Below, in pieces: positions 26,065 through 35,821 of a stretch of DNA of 64,000 bases. The stretch comes from Bdellovibrionota bacterium (GTDB taxonomy: Bacteria > Bdellovibrionota > Bdellovibrionia > Bdellovibrionales > Bdellovibrionaceae), in contig CAUJGP010000014.1 of assembly GCA_963170155.1 (NCBI GenBank), positions 52,801 through 116,800 on the forward strand, written 5' to 3'. Positions within the stretch are counted from its first letter, which is position 1, and the number at the start of each line of letters is the position of its first letter. The notes under the pieces are model-generated. The model saw only the letters and a list, made by a program, of their open reading frames with translations, had not been told where the DNA came from and ran no database searches. Both the position numbers and the translations under genes were made by a program.

Positions 26065-27156
26065 ATGGAAGGTCCAAGGCCGCCTTTTGAGAGTGAATAT
26101 TCTAAAGTTGTTGAATTTGTCAGTAATTCCCTGCGCCCTCATCAAAATTGGAGTATTTCAGACGAATACCCAACCGCTTTCAACCTCGCTAATTTGAACA
26201 ATATACGCGTTATGTTTCATGAAAAAGAAGTGGTTTCCCATGCCCTGATTAAACCTCTTGTTATCAAAACACCCCTTATCTTGCTTAAAGTAGCCGGAAT
26301 AGGAAGTGTCGTTACCGCAACTTCTCATCGACAACAGGGACTCAGCCGCCAAATTATTGATGATTGCCTCAAAAGTGCAGAAAATCAAGGCTGTGACATC
26401 GCCCTCCTTTGGACAGAAATTCCTGACTTTTACCGTAAATTTCAATTTGAACTCGCAGGTACTGAAAATCACTCGCTGATTGACCGAGAACTTCCCACTT
26501 CTCGAAAAGATTTAAAGTTCTTAACCAGTTCGCAAATAGCCCCAGAGGCCATCTACAATCTCTATCAAAAACATCAAATCACGACCCTTAGATCCATAGA
26601 CGAAGTAAAACGCTTCTTAAAAATTCCAAACTCCAATATCCATACCGCTTGGGATGCCAATCACCGTCTCGCGGCTTATGCAGTGGAAGGAAAAGGCTCT
26701 GACCTTAAGGGATACATCCACGAATGGGGAGGAAATCTCCCAGAACTCTTTGCTTTACTGAATTACGTTCGCACATCCACTCAATCAAATCCAAGGCTTA
26801 TCACTCCCGCGCATAGTCGGAATCTCAATCGCCAACTCAAATCTTGTGGTATCACTCATCAAGAAAATTTTCTGGGAATGATTAAAATTTTAAGGCCAGA
26901 CCTTCTTTGCGCCAAAATAAAAAAAGCCTCAAGAGATCTCGGTATTTCTGATTTCATTTTTGAAAAACAAAACAATGATTTTTACATTGGCCGTCCTGGC
27001 CATATTTTCAAAACAGACAGCATTATCGACATTACAAAACTCATCTTCGGCCCTTGGACTCCCAATCAAATTCATCCTTTTGATGACGCCTCCCTTGAAA
27101 TTTTAAATCGTTTATTTCCCATTGATATCTGGCTTTGGGGTTGGGATTCCATATGA
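26065..27156 (+). CDS. GNAT-family N-acetyltransferase with a C-terminal extension
   Basis: Residues about 20-150 form a GNAT fold. The acetyl-CoA loop is VVTATSHRQQGLSRQIIDD, and ALLWTEIPDFYRKFQFELAG is the typical C-terminal strand pair. About 200 more residues follow, an unusual length that recalls two-lobed GNAT proteins such as Eis, though I cannot assign a known family. The substrate is unknown. I chose ATG 26065 because AAAGGAGGG lies six bases upstream; an ATG at 25963 would add 34 unlikely residues. The stop overlaps the next start as ATGA, so it is coupled to the lipoprotein gene. Confidence 0.8.
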   Translation: MEGPRPPFESEYSKVVEFVSNSLRPHQNWSISDEYPTAFNLANLNNIRVMFHEKEVVSHALIKPLVIKTPLILLKVAGIGSVVTATSHRQQGLSRQIIDDCLKSAENQGCDIALLWTEIPDFYRKFQFELAGTENHSLIDRELPTSRKDLKFLTSSQIAPEAIYNLYQKHQITTLRSIDEVKRFLKIPNSNIHTAWDANHRLAAYAVEGKGSDLKGYIHEWGGNLPELFALLNYVRTSTQSNPRLITPAHSRNLNRQLKSCGITHQENFLGMIKILRPDLLCAKIKKASRDLGISDFIFEKQNNDFYIGRPGHIFKTDSIIDITKLIFGPWTPNQIHPFDDASLEILNRLFPIDIWLWGWDSI

Positions 27157-28082
27157 AAATAGGATTAAAAATGGCTCTTATATTCCTCTCCTCATTTTTT
27201 ATGTTTGCTTGCGTGAAAGCACCTGACAGTAAAGTAGAATATGGCTCTGCTGTTTCTTTTAAATCAGTGATTGAAGCATTAGAAAATGCCTCCGGTCCTG
27301 ATGACTCGCCTGAACATATCCACAAAGAGGAATTCGCAGAGATCATTACAACCAGGGAAATTCGTGGACAAGCCAAAGTTGATCTCCTTAGCCAAGTGGG
27401 AATAACCGTGGTAGACAAGTCAATCACCAGCCATCAATGGCAAATTAAAACAACCGAAGCCCTCTTACTTTATGATCTCAATAATCCGTCTCAAACGCCC
27501 CCCCTTATTATTCGCGAAGATCACCAATGTTGGGATCAGACTTCACTACGCCTCAGCAACTGTGAAATTGATGCTAACAACCAACTGAATAAAAGAAATT
27601 TAGAACCCACTTCAGATCGCTTAAAAGAATCTTTGAATGATCTAAACACCACCGCTCGCCACTTTAACTTCATTTTTGAAGATCAAGTGTACCCCTTCAA
27701 ACAAATGGAACCAGATCAATGCTTATTCAGTGGTACAAATCAACGCCATTGCACCTATCATGACCTTAATACTCAACAATTGACAATCGACCCGCCAAAG
27801 TCCGTGCAAGATTCGGAATATTGTGAAAATCTTCCGGATTGTAAGATCAACGCTACGATCGTGGAGTTCGATGAAGTAAACTGGAAATACGCGGCAGAGG
27901 GATATAAAATCCATTATAGATTTGTTCTCAGCTCCGATGTTCCGCAATTGTCCCGAAGACTTCAGGTTTGTAAGCAAGGATCTATACAAGTTAAAATTCC
28001 AGAAAAACCCATTGAAGAGGCGCCTCGATTTCTAGTGACTTTTTGCGATACAGTAGTGAATTTCAAGCAAGGCCACCCTTAA
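27153..28082 (+). CDS. Lipoprotein of unknown function
   Basis: A lipoprotein signal (MKIGLKMALIFLSSFFMFAC) puts the lipobox cysteine near residue 20. The 309-residue chain contains about ten further cysteines in pairs such as CWDQTSLRLSNC, CLFSGTNQRHC and CENLPDC, which suggests disulfides in the periplasm. I do not recognise the family. The ATG at 27153 overlaps the acetyltransferase stop (ATGA), so both are translated together; an upstream in-frame start at 27135 lies inside that gene and is less likely. The function is unknown. Confidence 0.7.
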   Translation: MKIGLKMALIFLSSFFMFACVKAPDSKVEYGSAVSFKSVIEALENASGPDDSPEHIHKEEFAEIITTREIRGQAKVDLLSQVGITVVDKSITSHQWQIKTTEALLLYDLNNPSQTPPLIIREDHQCWDQTSLRLSNCEIDANNQLNKRNLEPTSDRLKESLNDLNTTARHFNFIFEDQVYPFKQMEPDQCLFSGTNQRHCTYHDLNTQQLTIDPPKSVQDSEYCENLPDCKINATIVEFDEVNWKYAAEGYKIHYRFVLSSDVPQLSRRLQVCKQGSIQVKIPEKPIEEAPRFLVTFCDTVVNFKQGHP

Positions 28083-28132
28083 TAAAAAAACATAAACAAA
28101 CTTTTCCATGAGGTTTCTCGAGAAAACTTTTT

Positions 28133-28801
28133 ATGAAAAAAATAGGTTTCACGGCTCTCTTTATTTTTATTATTCTAACCCTTTTGGCTATCGTTGGATC
28201 TTTCTTTCTATGTCATCTGATTCTCAAAGAAGGGTTCGGTTTGGGATTAGAATTTGATTTCTTATATTTTATCTTATTCACTACATTTTACTTTCTGATA
28301 TCCATCTTAGAACTCCGCCTCTGGCTTTGGAAATACCCAGTGCCAACGAACAGACTTATTGTTGATGAAGAACTCTGGTATGTGCATGTTTACCAACTAT
28401 TTTACGTAATCACATTCACTTTTTTAATGAAGAACCCATTGCTTCCGTTATTTATCATCAGAGGGATTTACCTGTGCCTGGGGGCTCGCATGGAAGAAAA
28501 CTCATACACCGGCGGAATCATCTATGATCCTCATTTAGTAAAGATAGGCTCCAACACTTTGCTCGGCGAAAAAACAACATTGACTCCTCATCAAATGGAA
28601 GGAAGTAAATTAGCCTATTATCCCATTATCATTGGATCTAATGTCACCGTTGGCGTCAATGCCGTCTTACTACCAGGTGTTATCATCGAGGATCACGGTC
28701 TTGTTGCCAGCGGCTCCATTGTCACCAAAGGAACACATATAAAAAAGGGTGAGACATGGGGAGGAGTTCCTGCAAAAATTCTTAAGAAACCCGAAGCATA
28801 A
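28133..28801 (+). CDS. Membrane-anchored hexapeptide-repeat acyltransferase
   Basis: Residues 1-120 hold about three membrane helices. The C-terminal half is a left-handed beta-helix: YDPHLVKIGSNTLLGEKTTL, IIIGSNVTVGVNAVLLPGV, LVASGSIVTKGTHI and the closing GGVPAKIL. A conserved His lies in LTPHQMEG. The fold is that of acetyl- or acyl-transferases using acyl-CoA or acyl carrier donors; membrane-linked members modify lipids or surface sugars. The substrate is unknown. It lies 50 bases after the lipoprotein gene and converges with the secreted-protein operon at 28825. Confidence 0.78.
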   Translation: MKKIGFTALFIFIILTLLAIVGSFFLCHLILKEGFGLGLEFDFLYFILFTTFYFLISILELRLWLWKYPVPTNRLIVDEELWYVHVYQLFYVITFTFLMKNPLLPLFIIRGIYLCLGARMEENSYTGGIIYDPHLVKIGSNTLLGEKTTLTPHQMEGSKLAYYPIIIGSNVTVGVNAVLLPGVIIEDHGLVASGSIVTKGTHIKKGETWGGVPAKILKKPEA

Positions 28802-28824
28802 TCGTCGTCACGAAAAGATTATTT

Positions 28825-29823
28825 TCAATTCCGCGTCTCCGATTCAATGTCTCGATCTTTGTCCGTAAGAACTTTCACCTCATCAGGAATAGGCGTAATC
28901 ACCACTTCTGATGGTTTTATGGTAAATTCCGCCACTCCAAATTCAGATGGCGTGAATCCCACCGCTTTTGCTTGCATTTGCAGTCGATACTTTCCTGGAA
29001 AGTATTCCGCATTGAATAATATCTGATTTGTTTTCAAATTACGAAATTCCTGGATGCGTTTCCATGAAGTGCCCTCAAGGGGTTGGTAAAATAATTCTCC
29101 GTCAAACTCCGCCATTGCAAGCTCACTGCGCAACAAAGCTACCGATTCAGTAGGGGTGGAAAAGTTCTTTTTATAAACAATTGTTGGTTTCTGAATCTTA
29201 GCCCCCAAGACTGAAAGCACTGGTGTTGGCTCGCTGAATTCACCTAAAGTGCCATCTGATAAAATAGCTTGAACTCGAAAACGGTGCTGCCCGGAAGGTA
29301 CCTTCAATGTCCTGGATACCCCCTTAACGCGAGTTTCAGTTTCTAATTTCCCATCCGGAGTTTCCATTACTAATTTATATTCTGATATTCCCGGCAACTC
29401 ATCCCAACTTAAAAAATGCCCCAAAAATCCTGACTTTTTATCGGCATAAAATTGTTGATTGTCAGGAATGTTATTTTTAATTTTTGTGGGAGGAGGAGCG
29501 ATCACCAATTCCGCCAACTCCGTCCACTCGGATGATCGCTCGAATTTGTCAAAAATTCGCGATCGAAAATAATATGTACCCATTTTTACATTGAGTTTAA
29601 ATACGTTTGTTTTAGATGAAAAACTTTTAATAAATTTTTTCTGTTTTCCATCATACACTTCTAAATCATATTGAGTGGCTCCTGGAACCTTATCCCACTC
29701 AATTTCCACAGATCGGTTCGATAGATATGAAGAAGGACCTTCCGGTTTTTGAGCCTTTCCAAGAGAACTGATTAAGATCGTGAATACCATTAGAATCCAA
29801 CGAAAAATCACCATAACGGACAT
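28825..29823 (-). CDS. Secreted protein with fibronectin-III-like repeats
   Basis: A signal peptide (MSVMVIFRWILMVFTILISSLG) precedes about 300 residues. They contain two or three fibronectin-type III-like repeats: VEIEWDKVPGATQYDLEVYDG, HFLSWDELPGISEYKLVMETP and a more divergent third. The pattern W-x(2)-VPGA-x-Y-x-L-V is typical of extracellular FnIII-like domains. The start is uncertain; I use 29823, but ATG 29856/29859 or GTG 29892, all overlapping the upstream gene, are possible. It is the last of three genes that encode exported proteins. The function is unknown; adhesion or envelope assembly would fit. Confidence 0.6.
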   Translation of the reverse strand: MSVMVIFRWILMVFTILISSLGKAQKPEGPSSYLSNRSVEIEWDKVPGATQYDLEVYDGKQKKFIKSFSSKTNVFKLNVKMGTYYFRSRIFDKFERSSEWTELAELVIAPPPTKIKNNIPDNQQFYADKKSGFLGHFLSWDELPGISEYKLVMETPDGKLETETRVKGVSRTLKVPSGQHRFRVQAILSDGTLGEFSEPTPVLSVLGAKIQKPTIVYKKNFSTPTESVALLRSELAMAEFDGELFYQPLEGTSWKRIQEFRNLKTNQILFNAEYFPGKYRLQMQAKAVGFTPSEFGVAEFTIKPSEVVITPIPDEVKVLTDKDRDIESETRN

Positions 29824-29839
29824 CTTAGAGATTGTAGCT

Positions 29840-30868
29840 TCATTTTTTCTTGTCATCATTGTTTTGCACAGGACGGTCGGATGGATACTCACTGGCTAAA
29901 ACATAACCTTTATGAATATCTGCATTTGGGGTCGGAAATTTTGGTGGCGTATAAATCGGAGGAGATCCATTTTTAGTTGAATTCTTCGTCATCTGCACTG
30001 CAAATTTAATCGCGGCAGCGCCTCCCGAAGCTAAACCTTCAGGGTCAATAGCAAATTCATAGGACTTTAAAAATGTGTTGGGAGCCGTGGGCCCATAAGG
30101 TAAAATTTCGTGAATGATCCGGATAGCTGTTAAAACAGATACGCCAAAACGACGATCCTCTCGCAAAGATTTGTACAATTTAAAGAAATCGTGCCTTACT
30201 CCCTCTGGAAAATACTGGCTCAGCTGTGACATTGCGACAGACAGTTCCGCACAGTTGGAGACGGGTAAATTCAATCCGTCCTTATCCATACAAAATTTAG
30301 AAATAGCTAAAAAATCCTCTCGCGCTTGCTTGCGGTTTCCCTTGTACATTTTACTTAATTCAAAACTAATGCGCAGAGCAGATGAGTAATCCAAATCAAA
30401 ATACTCTCCTAAATAAGTTTTTTTAAAGAGTTCAAAAAAGTTTTCAACAGTCTCATCGTCTGATTGGGCAAATTCCAAGCTATAAACAATCGCTCTGGTC
30501 TGATCAACTCCCGATTTTTTTAGTAATAAAAAAACTTTTACAAAACGTTTGGCGGCGCCAGCACACCCCTTTGCAATTTCAAAAGCCAGATTGCGCGCCC
30601 GCGCTTCCGAAGGGTTGATATCACCCTTTTCTTTCCTGAAAAAATTCAAAGACTCTTTGTACTCCTTAATGGGATCACAGTGATCAGGATGCCATTTATT
30701 TTTCCAAAGAACATTTCTTTCTTTTTCTGGCAAAGAAAGTCGTTCCCAAGCTTGAGAATCAAATTCAGGGAGGAAAAATGATGTTTCCGATTTCTTTTCA
30801 ATAGCGAATGCCATCAAGCCCTGAAACAAAAATAAAATAAAGATCGTTTTCCGTTTTAAAATTGCCAT
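29840..30868 (-). CDS. Secreted helical protein of unknown function
   Basis: The signal peptide is MAILKRKTIFILFLFQGLMAFA. The mature 320 residues are predicted to be mostly helical, with short repeats of about 35 residues (for example DYSSALRISFELSKMYKGN and RFGVSVLTAIRIIHEILPYG). These resemble alpha-solenoid proteins. The C-terminal 45 residues are Pro- and Asn-rich, ending NNDDKKK. I do not recognise the family. It overlaps the preceding gene by 13 bases and the following gene is close, so the three are cotranscribed. Confidence 0.6.
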   Translation of the reverse strand: MAILKRKTIFILFLFQGLMAFAIEKKSETSFFLPEFDSQAWERLSLPEKERNVLWKNKWHPDHCDPIKEYKESLNFFRKEKGDINPSEARARNLAFEIAKGCAGAAKRFVKVFLLLKKSGVDQTRAIVYSLEFAQSDDETVENFFELFKKTYLGEYFDLDYSSALRISFELSKMYKGNRKQAREDFLAISKFCMDKDGLNLPVSNCAELSVAMSQLSQYFPEGVRHDFFKLYKSLREDRRFGVSVLTAIRIIHEILPYGPTAPNTFLKSYEFAIDPEGLASGGAAAIKFAVQMTKNSTKNGSPPIYTPPKFPTPNADIHKGYVLASEYPSDRPVQNNDDKKK

Positions 30869-31845
30869 CGCATTCCCAACAGTGGAGTCAAACGTTGCGA
30901 TTGGGCATCTAACATAAAATCAAGTCGAGTGATCGGCGCATAGATCTTTCGTTTGTATTCTTGGTGTTTGTTCCAATTTTCAATCATACGATTGTCAATG
31001 AGCATGGGCAAAAAAGAAAGTCCGATGGCTAAACCCGTGTAACTCGGCGTCCCCTGTTTGGAGTGCTCATTAATATACAAAGCCAAGAAAAAATTAGACC
31101 AAATGGAAAGTGTATCAATCATTCCAGCTACTTTTGCTGTTCGCTCCAAAGCCTCTTCAGAAAGCCTCTCTTTCAGCAACGAGCTTTTTTTGTCTTTCCC
31201 ATTGATTTTTTTTATCTCTGAAAGAGCTTTACCATACGACAAAGAATGATTGAGGTAGTAAGTTCCACCCAACCACATTGCCCCTACCAAAACTCCCATT
31301 TGAGAAGCAAATTGATTTTCTTTTTTTTGCCTTTCTGTGGGATCCTCTTGCTTATATTTTCCCGAAGACATGCTCCCAGCCATAATCAAAGCAATCGAGG
31401 AGATTTGCACGGGCCAATAACCACTGATCAAAGAATTTCTTTCGGCCTGAGACTCCATCTGCAATCGTTCGCTGGCGCGAGGAACCACTTGAAGCTCTGG
31501 ATAATCAAGCCCTGCAAGTAGACCTTTTTCATCATCAAAGAGATTCGTGGCACTCTCTGTGGGACCACCTCTTTTTTTAATCGCCTTCGCGCTGGGAGCC
31601 GCGGCCTCCTCCGTAGCTGTTACAGAGTCCATCTTCTCTTTTTCTGTGGTGTTGTTTCCTTTTTCTCCATCCGTGCTACTTGAAGCGCTTGCCTTGGACG
31701 CATTAGTCGTCGTTGGAGTGGAAGAGACACCTCTTGAACCCAAAGAAGATTTTTTATTCACCCGTTCAACTGAATCAGAAGCCACGCCCAAAACGCTGAT
31801 TAGAAATAAAATAGAAAAAATAATCCCTATTTGTCTCATAGGCAT
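30856..31845 (-). CDS. Secreted or envelope protein with a Ser/Thr-rich linker
   Basis: After a signal peptide (IGIIFSILFLISVLGVASD) there is a disordered region of about 70 residues rich in Ser, Thr and Ala. Then come about 220 residues with two or three hydrophobic segments (YWPVQISSIALIMAGS, FASQMGVLVGAMWLGGTYYL, LAIGLSFLPMLID) and a final aromatic residue in GMRWQF. A terminal Phe is typical of outer-membrane proteins, but the hydrophobic segments look helical. I do not recognise the family. AAAGGGAG lies ten bases before the ATG. It is the first gene of the three-gene operon. Confidence 0.6.
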   Translation of the reverse strand: MPMRQIGIIFSILFLISVLGVASDSVERVNKKSSLGSRGVSSTPTTTNASKASASSSTDGEKGNNTTEKEKMDSVTATEEAAAPSAKAIKKRGGPTESATNLFDDEKGLLAGLDYPELQVVPRASERLQMESQAERNSLISGYWPVQISSIALIMAGSMSSGKYKQEDPTERQKKENQFASQMGVLVGAMWLGGTYYLNHSLSYGKALSEIKKINGKDKKSSLLKERLSEEALERTAKVAGMIDTLSIWSNFFLALYINEHSKQGTPSYTGLAIGLSFLPMLIDNRMIENWNKHQEYKRKIYAPITRLDFMLDAQSQRLTPLLGMRWQF

Positions 31846-32020
31846 ATTAAACCCACTCCCTTTAAATATTAAAACTGAGAAGAATAAAGATTTAGATCCC
31901 CATCGATTTACAAATAATAAATATTTATTATTTGTAACCGCATGCTCTCTTTTTTATTTTTGCTTTAATGATTCTCAAGTTCTTCTCTATTATTCGGATG
32001 ATACAGTTTGGATATTGCCT

Positions 32021-33064
32021 CTACAGGGGACTAGTTTTTGAATCAAAGGCATCCCTGATAGCCAAGCCAATATTAATGAGTAACACCAAGGTCAAGACCA
32101 GAAAAAAAGAAGGCCACCAAACGAGCCACTCTGCGATAGTGATATATTTTTGTGCCTGACCAAGAAGCTCTCCCCAGCTGGGAGTGGGAGGAGGAAGCCC
32201 CAGCCCTAAATAATCCATATTGGTTAAAGTCAAAATACTACCGGCAACCATGAAGGGAGAAAAGGTAATGACCGGAGTCAAAGCATTGGGAAGGATATGA
32301 AAAAACACGATTCGCCAAGGACTTACCCCTAAAACACGAGCGCTATCTACAAACTCACGTTTTCTGAGCGTTAAGAACTCAGCACGCACATAAGTTGCAA
32401 TACTCATCCAACCGAATAAGACTGAAAATCCAATCAACAAATAAATACTGGGACTAAAAATGGAAATCATCGTCAACAACAATAAGAGTGTCGGCATGGA
32501 CTCAAAGATTTCCAGCATGCGCATTCCCAGAATGTCAACCACTCCTCCCCGATACCCTGTGATGGCTCCGAAAACAATACCCAAAGAGTAAGAAAGAATC
32601 CAAACACCGAGCGCATAAGCCAAAGTGTAACGGAATCCGTACAAAATCCGCGCAAACACATCACGTCCACGATCATCCGTACCAAATATATTCAATTTAG
32701 TTGGGGGCGAGGGAAATTGATCAAGGGCGGAATTACTTTGATAAGGGTCCCAAGGGTTAAGAGGCCACAAAGCAAAATCCGTGTGGTTCAATTCCAGATT
32801 TTGGTAATCCATGATGAAAATGTCTTCTCGTCCAAACTCTGTGGGATGATAATCGATTAAAAAAGGGAAATAATGCCTGCCCTGATATTGCAAATACACA
32901 GGCTTACTATTGGACCACAACTCTGCAGTCCCACTGAAAATAATCAAAAGAGCAAAAAAACCAAGGCTCACGACGCCCATTCGATTTCTTTTAAAACGGG
33001 ACCAGCGAGAGTTTATTCCAACGGATAATGTCACGGGCTTTGATTTTTTCTTTGATGATGTCAT
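32021..33064 (-). CDS. yejE: Peptide ABC transporter permease, YejE-like
   Basis: The protein is a Dpp/Opp-type permease of 347 residues. The N-terminal helix is followed by a long periplasmic segment and the YejE-type block NIFGTDDRGRDVFARILYGFR. The ATPase-contact loop RVLGVSPWRIVFFHILPNAL and the final block YLGLGLPPPTPSWGELL are clear. It would pair with the upstream YejB-like permease to import oligopeptides. The ATG overlaps the yejB stop by four bases. No ATP-binding protein is encoded in this cluster. Confidence 0.85.
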   Translation of the reverse strand: MTSSKKKSKPVTLSVGINSRWSRFKRNRMGVVSLGFFALLIIFSGTAELWSNSKPVYLQYQGRHYFPFLIDYHPTEFGREDIFIMDYQNLELNHTDFALWPLNPWDPYQSNSALDQFPSPPTKLNIFGTDDRGRDVFARILYGFRYTLAYALGVWILSYSLGIVFGAITGYRGGVVDILGMRMLEIFESMPTLLLLLTMISIFSPSIYLLIGFSVLFGWMSIATYVRAEFLTLRKREFVDSARVLGVSPWRIVFFHILPNALTPVITFSPFMVAGSILTLTNMDYLGLGLPPPTPSWGELLGQAQKYITIAEWLVWWPSFFLVLTLVLLINIGLAIRDAFDSKTSPL

Positions 33065-34086
33065 GTAAAATCAATCCTTGGGTCCACTAAAACATAAAGA
33101 ACGTCACTCACTAAACGACCTAATATTAATAACAGGCTCGAAAGGAAAATAATTCCCATAATTAAATTATAATCACGCGTCATCAAAGCTTTATAACTCA
33201 ACAAACCGATTCCTTCCAACCGAAACACTGTTTCTACGATAATAGAACCCGAAAGAAATACCGACAAGAATGAACTCATTCCCGTCACCATCGGAATCAT
33301 AGCATTGCGCAAAGCATGTTTAAATTGGATTTTCCACGGAGATAATCCTTTTGCCTTCGCCGTTCGAATGAAATCTTGGTGGATCACCTCCAACATGGCA
33401 TTTCTCATCAGCATGGTTTGAGTGGTAAAGCCACCCAAAACATAAACAATGAGTGGCAAAGTAAAATGATACATTCGATCTTTAATTTTACCCCAAAGAT
33501 CTAAATCAAAATAATGATCCGATACAAATCCTCCGATGGGAAACCAATCAAAGTGAGAAGAACTTGCAAACATAACCAACAAGACAATCCCTAAAATCAA
33601 TGGTGGTACAGCATAAAGAGTGAATAAAACAGTTTGAGTGGTACGATCAAAGAGCGAATTCGCTTTATTAGCCATCAGCATTCCCAGAGGAATACAAAAC
33701 AAATAACTAAAAAAATAAGATGCCAAACCAAATTGAAGGGAGACAGGGAAGCGACTGGCAATGACCTCTAAAACAGGTTCCTCGTAAGTAAAACTGTTTC
33801 CAAAATCCAAATGTAAGATATTTTTAACCCATAAAAAATAACGCACAGAAAGAGGTTTATCAAAGCCATATTGCCGTTTGAGCTCTTCAATGATTTCTTC
33901 ATTAATAAGAGCCGAGGCACGCCCAGAACTTGACCCCTCTCCCCCTCCTGTACCATAACGAATAGCCTGAAGCTTCTGTTCAATAGGCCCCCCTGGAGCC
34001 ATATTAATAAAAAGAAACGACAGGAGTGTAATCCCAATAAATGTGGGAATCATTAAAGTAAGGCGATGAAAAATATATTTTAACAA
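33061..34086 (-). CDS. yejB: Peptide ABC transporter permease, YejB-like
   Basis: This is the first permease of a peptide importer, 341 residues with about six membrane helices. The start YIFHRLTLMIPTFIGITLLSF and the block INMAPGGPIEQKLQAI with a Gly/Ser-rich insertion are typical of YejB. The contact loop is AKGLSPWKIQFKHALRNAMIP, and VETVFRLEGIGLLSYKA closes the family pattern. It lies 28 bases after the binding-protein gene and overlaps yejE by four bases (ATGA). Confidence 0.86.
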   Translation of the reverse strand: MLKYIFHRLTLMIPTFIGITLLSFLFINMAPGGPIEQKLQAIRYGTGGGEGSSSGRASALINEEIIEELKRQYGFDKPLSVRYFLWVKNILHLDFGNSFTYEEPVLEVIASRFPVSLQFGLASYFFSYLFCIPLGMLMANKANSLFDRTTQTVLFTLYAVPPLILGIVLLVMFASSSHFDWFPIGGFVSDHYFDLDLWGKIKDRMYHFTLPLIVYVLGGFTTQTMLMRNAMLEVIHQDFIRTAKAKGLSPWKIQFKHALRNAMIPMVTGMSSFLSVFLSGSIIVETVFRLEGIGLLSYKALMTRDYNLIMGIIFLSSLLLILGRLVSDVLYVLVDPRIDFT

Positions 34087-34114
34087 AAACTCATCCTTAA
34101 AATTACTGCATTAA

Positions 34115-35788
34115 TTAATCAATCCACCATGATTGATAGCCTAATTTGTATTTCAGAGCATCACCTGGCCTTTTAATCCGACTGCTCACTCCATAAAACT
34201 CATGAGTGCTATTGAACCACCATGTGTAGGGGATATCCTCCGCAATTTTTTCATAAACTTTACGAATCATTTTGATTCGTTTCTCTCGCTTAAGCTCCAA
34301 GCGAGCCTCATCAATCAACTTGTCCACCTCTGCATTACTGTACCCGACAAAATTAGAACCTCCTCCTTGAATGCTGGAGGAATGCCAAATTTGTTTTGGA
34401 TCAGGATCTTGATCCCCGCCCCCCCAAGCCATTGTGAATGCTTCAAATTTTTTCTCTTGCAAAAGGGGTTCGAAAGCGCTCCATTCCACCAGTTTTAATT
34501 CCATCTCAATTCCTGCTTTTTTCAGATCCTCTTTGTACCATGTATGAAATTTCTCAATGTTCTTGTTCGGATAAATCAAAGTAAAACGAAACTCTCGTTT
34601 TACTCCATCAATCACTTTATCTAAAATCCCATTTTTATCCGTGTCAGCCCAACCCTCTTCTTTTAGTAATTTTTGTGCTCGAGCAGGATCAAATGAGACA
34701 GGTTTAAGGCCTGTGGGAGCATACACATTTTGATACCACATTGGCGCAACGGCGGGCTTTGCATAGCCAAACATGAATTTTTTAATCATCTCTTCACGAT
34801 TCATAAGATGAGTCAAAGCCAAGCGTACTTTTTTACTTTTAAAAAGAGGGTTGGTGAGATTCCAACCATAAAACGCCCAGCTCTTAGGTTCCATATTTTC
34901 ATACTTTACTTTGAGAATTTTTTTACCCCATGGCTCTCCTACGGCCTTTAGCTGATAAGCCTCCGCTCGAAGAGGAGTAAAATCGAGTTCTCCTTTTTTG
35001 AGCATCTCAAGGGACAGTGTTTCATCATTCACGAATTTCAATGTCATACGCTCAAAGTTGTACAAACCTTTAAAAGCCTTATCAGAAAATCCATACCAAT
35101 CATCAAAACGCTTTAAGATAATCTTGTCCCCTTTATCATATTTTTCAATTTTATAAGGACCCGTACTGACAATATCACGGTTCATTTTTTTATATTTGCT
35201 GACATCGCCATAAACATGCTTGGGTAACACAAACAACGTAGCAATCTGTTCAAAGTTTTTAAAATAGGTGTTTTTAGCGTAAAATTTTATCGTCAAAGGA
35301 TCGAGGACCTCCGCTTTTTCAATATTTTCATAGTAAGGTCTCAAGTGACCCGCCTCATATTTAGGGTCAAAGATAATGTCAAAACTAAACTTAACATCTT
35401 CGGCTGTGACGGGCTTTCCATCATGAAATTTAAGATTTTTTCGCAGAAAAAACGTGTACTCTTTTCCATCTTTCGAGATTTCCCATTTTTCTGCTAAATG
35501 GGGCTCCATTTCATAAGTCGTGAAATTATAATCAGCAAGAACATCCACAGTTAAATAATGCACATAACGTGCATAAAGATCAGAAGAAGTGATTGGATGC
35601 AAAGTATTCGGTTCTCCAAGTAAATTCATAGAGAAATTTCCGCCCACCTTTGCCTTTGGACTTGGAACACCGATCTCAACACTATGAATGACTCCATGGA
35701 ACAAACACACACACAAAACGATCATTATTTGTATTAAGCTCAATGGTCTCTTGTGATCATGATTTTTTTGAATCTTTCTTATGAGCAT
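34115..35788 (-). CDS. yejA: Peptide-binding protein of the YejA/SBP_bac_5 family
   Basis: This is a 557-residue periplasmic binding protein of the extracellular solute-binding family 5. A signal peptide (to about HGVIHSVEIG) is followed by family blocks EPNTLHPITSSDLY, LAEKWEISKDGKEYTFFLRKN, FHDGKPVTAEDVKFSFD, VSTGPYKIEKYDKGDKI and FDPARAQKLLKEEGW. It captures peptides for the permeases encoded just downstream. GGGGAGAG precedes the ATG. The upstream region shared with the agmatinase-family gene contains a nine-base inverted repeat that could be an operator. Confidence 0.87.
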   Translation of the reverse strand: MLIRKIQKNHDHKRPLSLIQIMIVLCVCLFHGVIHSVEIGVPSPKAKVGGNFSMNLLGEPNTLHPITSSDLYARYVHYLTVDVLADYNFTTYEMEPHLAEKWEISKDGKEYTFFLRKNLKFHDGKPVTAEDVKFSFDIIFDPKYEAGHLRPYYENIEKAEVLDPLTIKFYAKNTYFKNFEQIATLFVLPKHVYGDVSKYKKMNRDIVSTGPYKIEKYDKGDKIILKRFDDWYGFSDKAFKGLYNFERMTLKFVNDETLSLEMLKKGELDFTPLRAEAYQLKAVGEPWGKKILKVKYENMEPKSWAFYGWNLTNPLFKSKKVRLALTHLMNREEMIKKFMFGYAKPAVAPMWYQNVYAPTGLKPVSFDPARAQKLLKEEGWADTDKNGILDKVIDGVKREFRFTLIYPNKNIEKFHTWYKEDLKKAGIEMELKLVEWSAFEPLLQEKKFEAFTMAWGGGDQDPDPKQIWHSSSIQGGGSNFVGYSNAEVDKLIDEARLELKREKRIKMIRKVYEKIAEDIPYTWWFNSTHEFYGVSSRIKRPGDALKYKLGYQSWWID

Positions 35789-35821
35789 ATTCTCTCCCCA
35801 TCATTATGGTTGTAAAAGGGT

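Noticed and set aside
31547..32041. A 164-residue open frame on the plus strand.
   Set aside because: It runs antisense to the Ser/Thr-rich secreted protein and into the yejE end; its composition mirrors the low-complexity linker.
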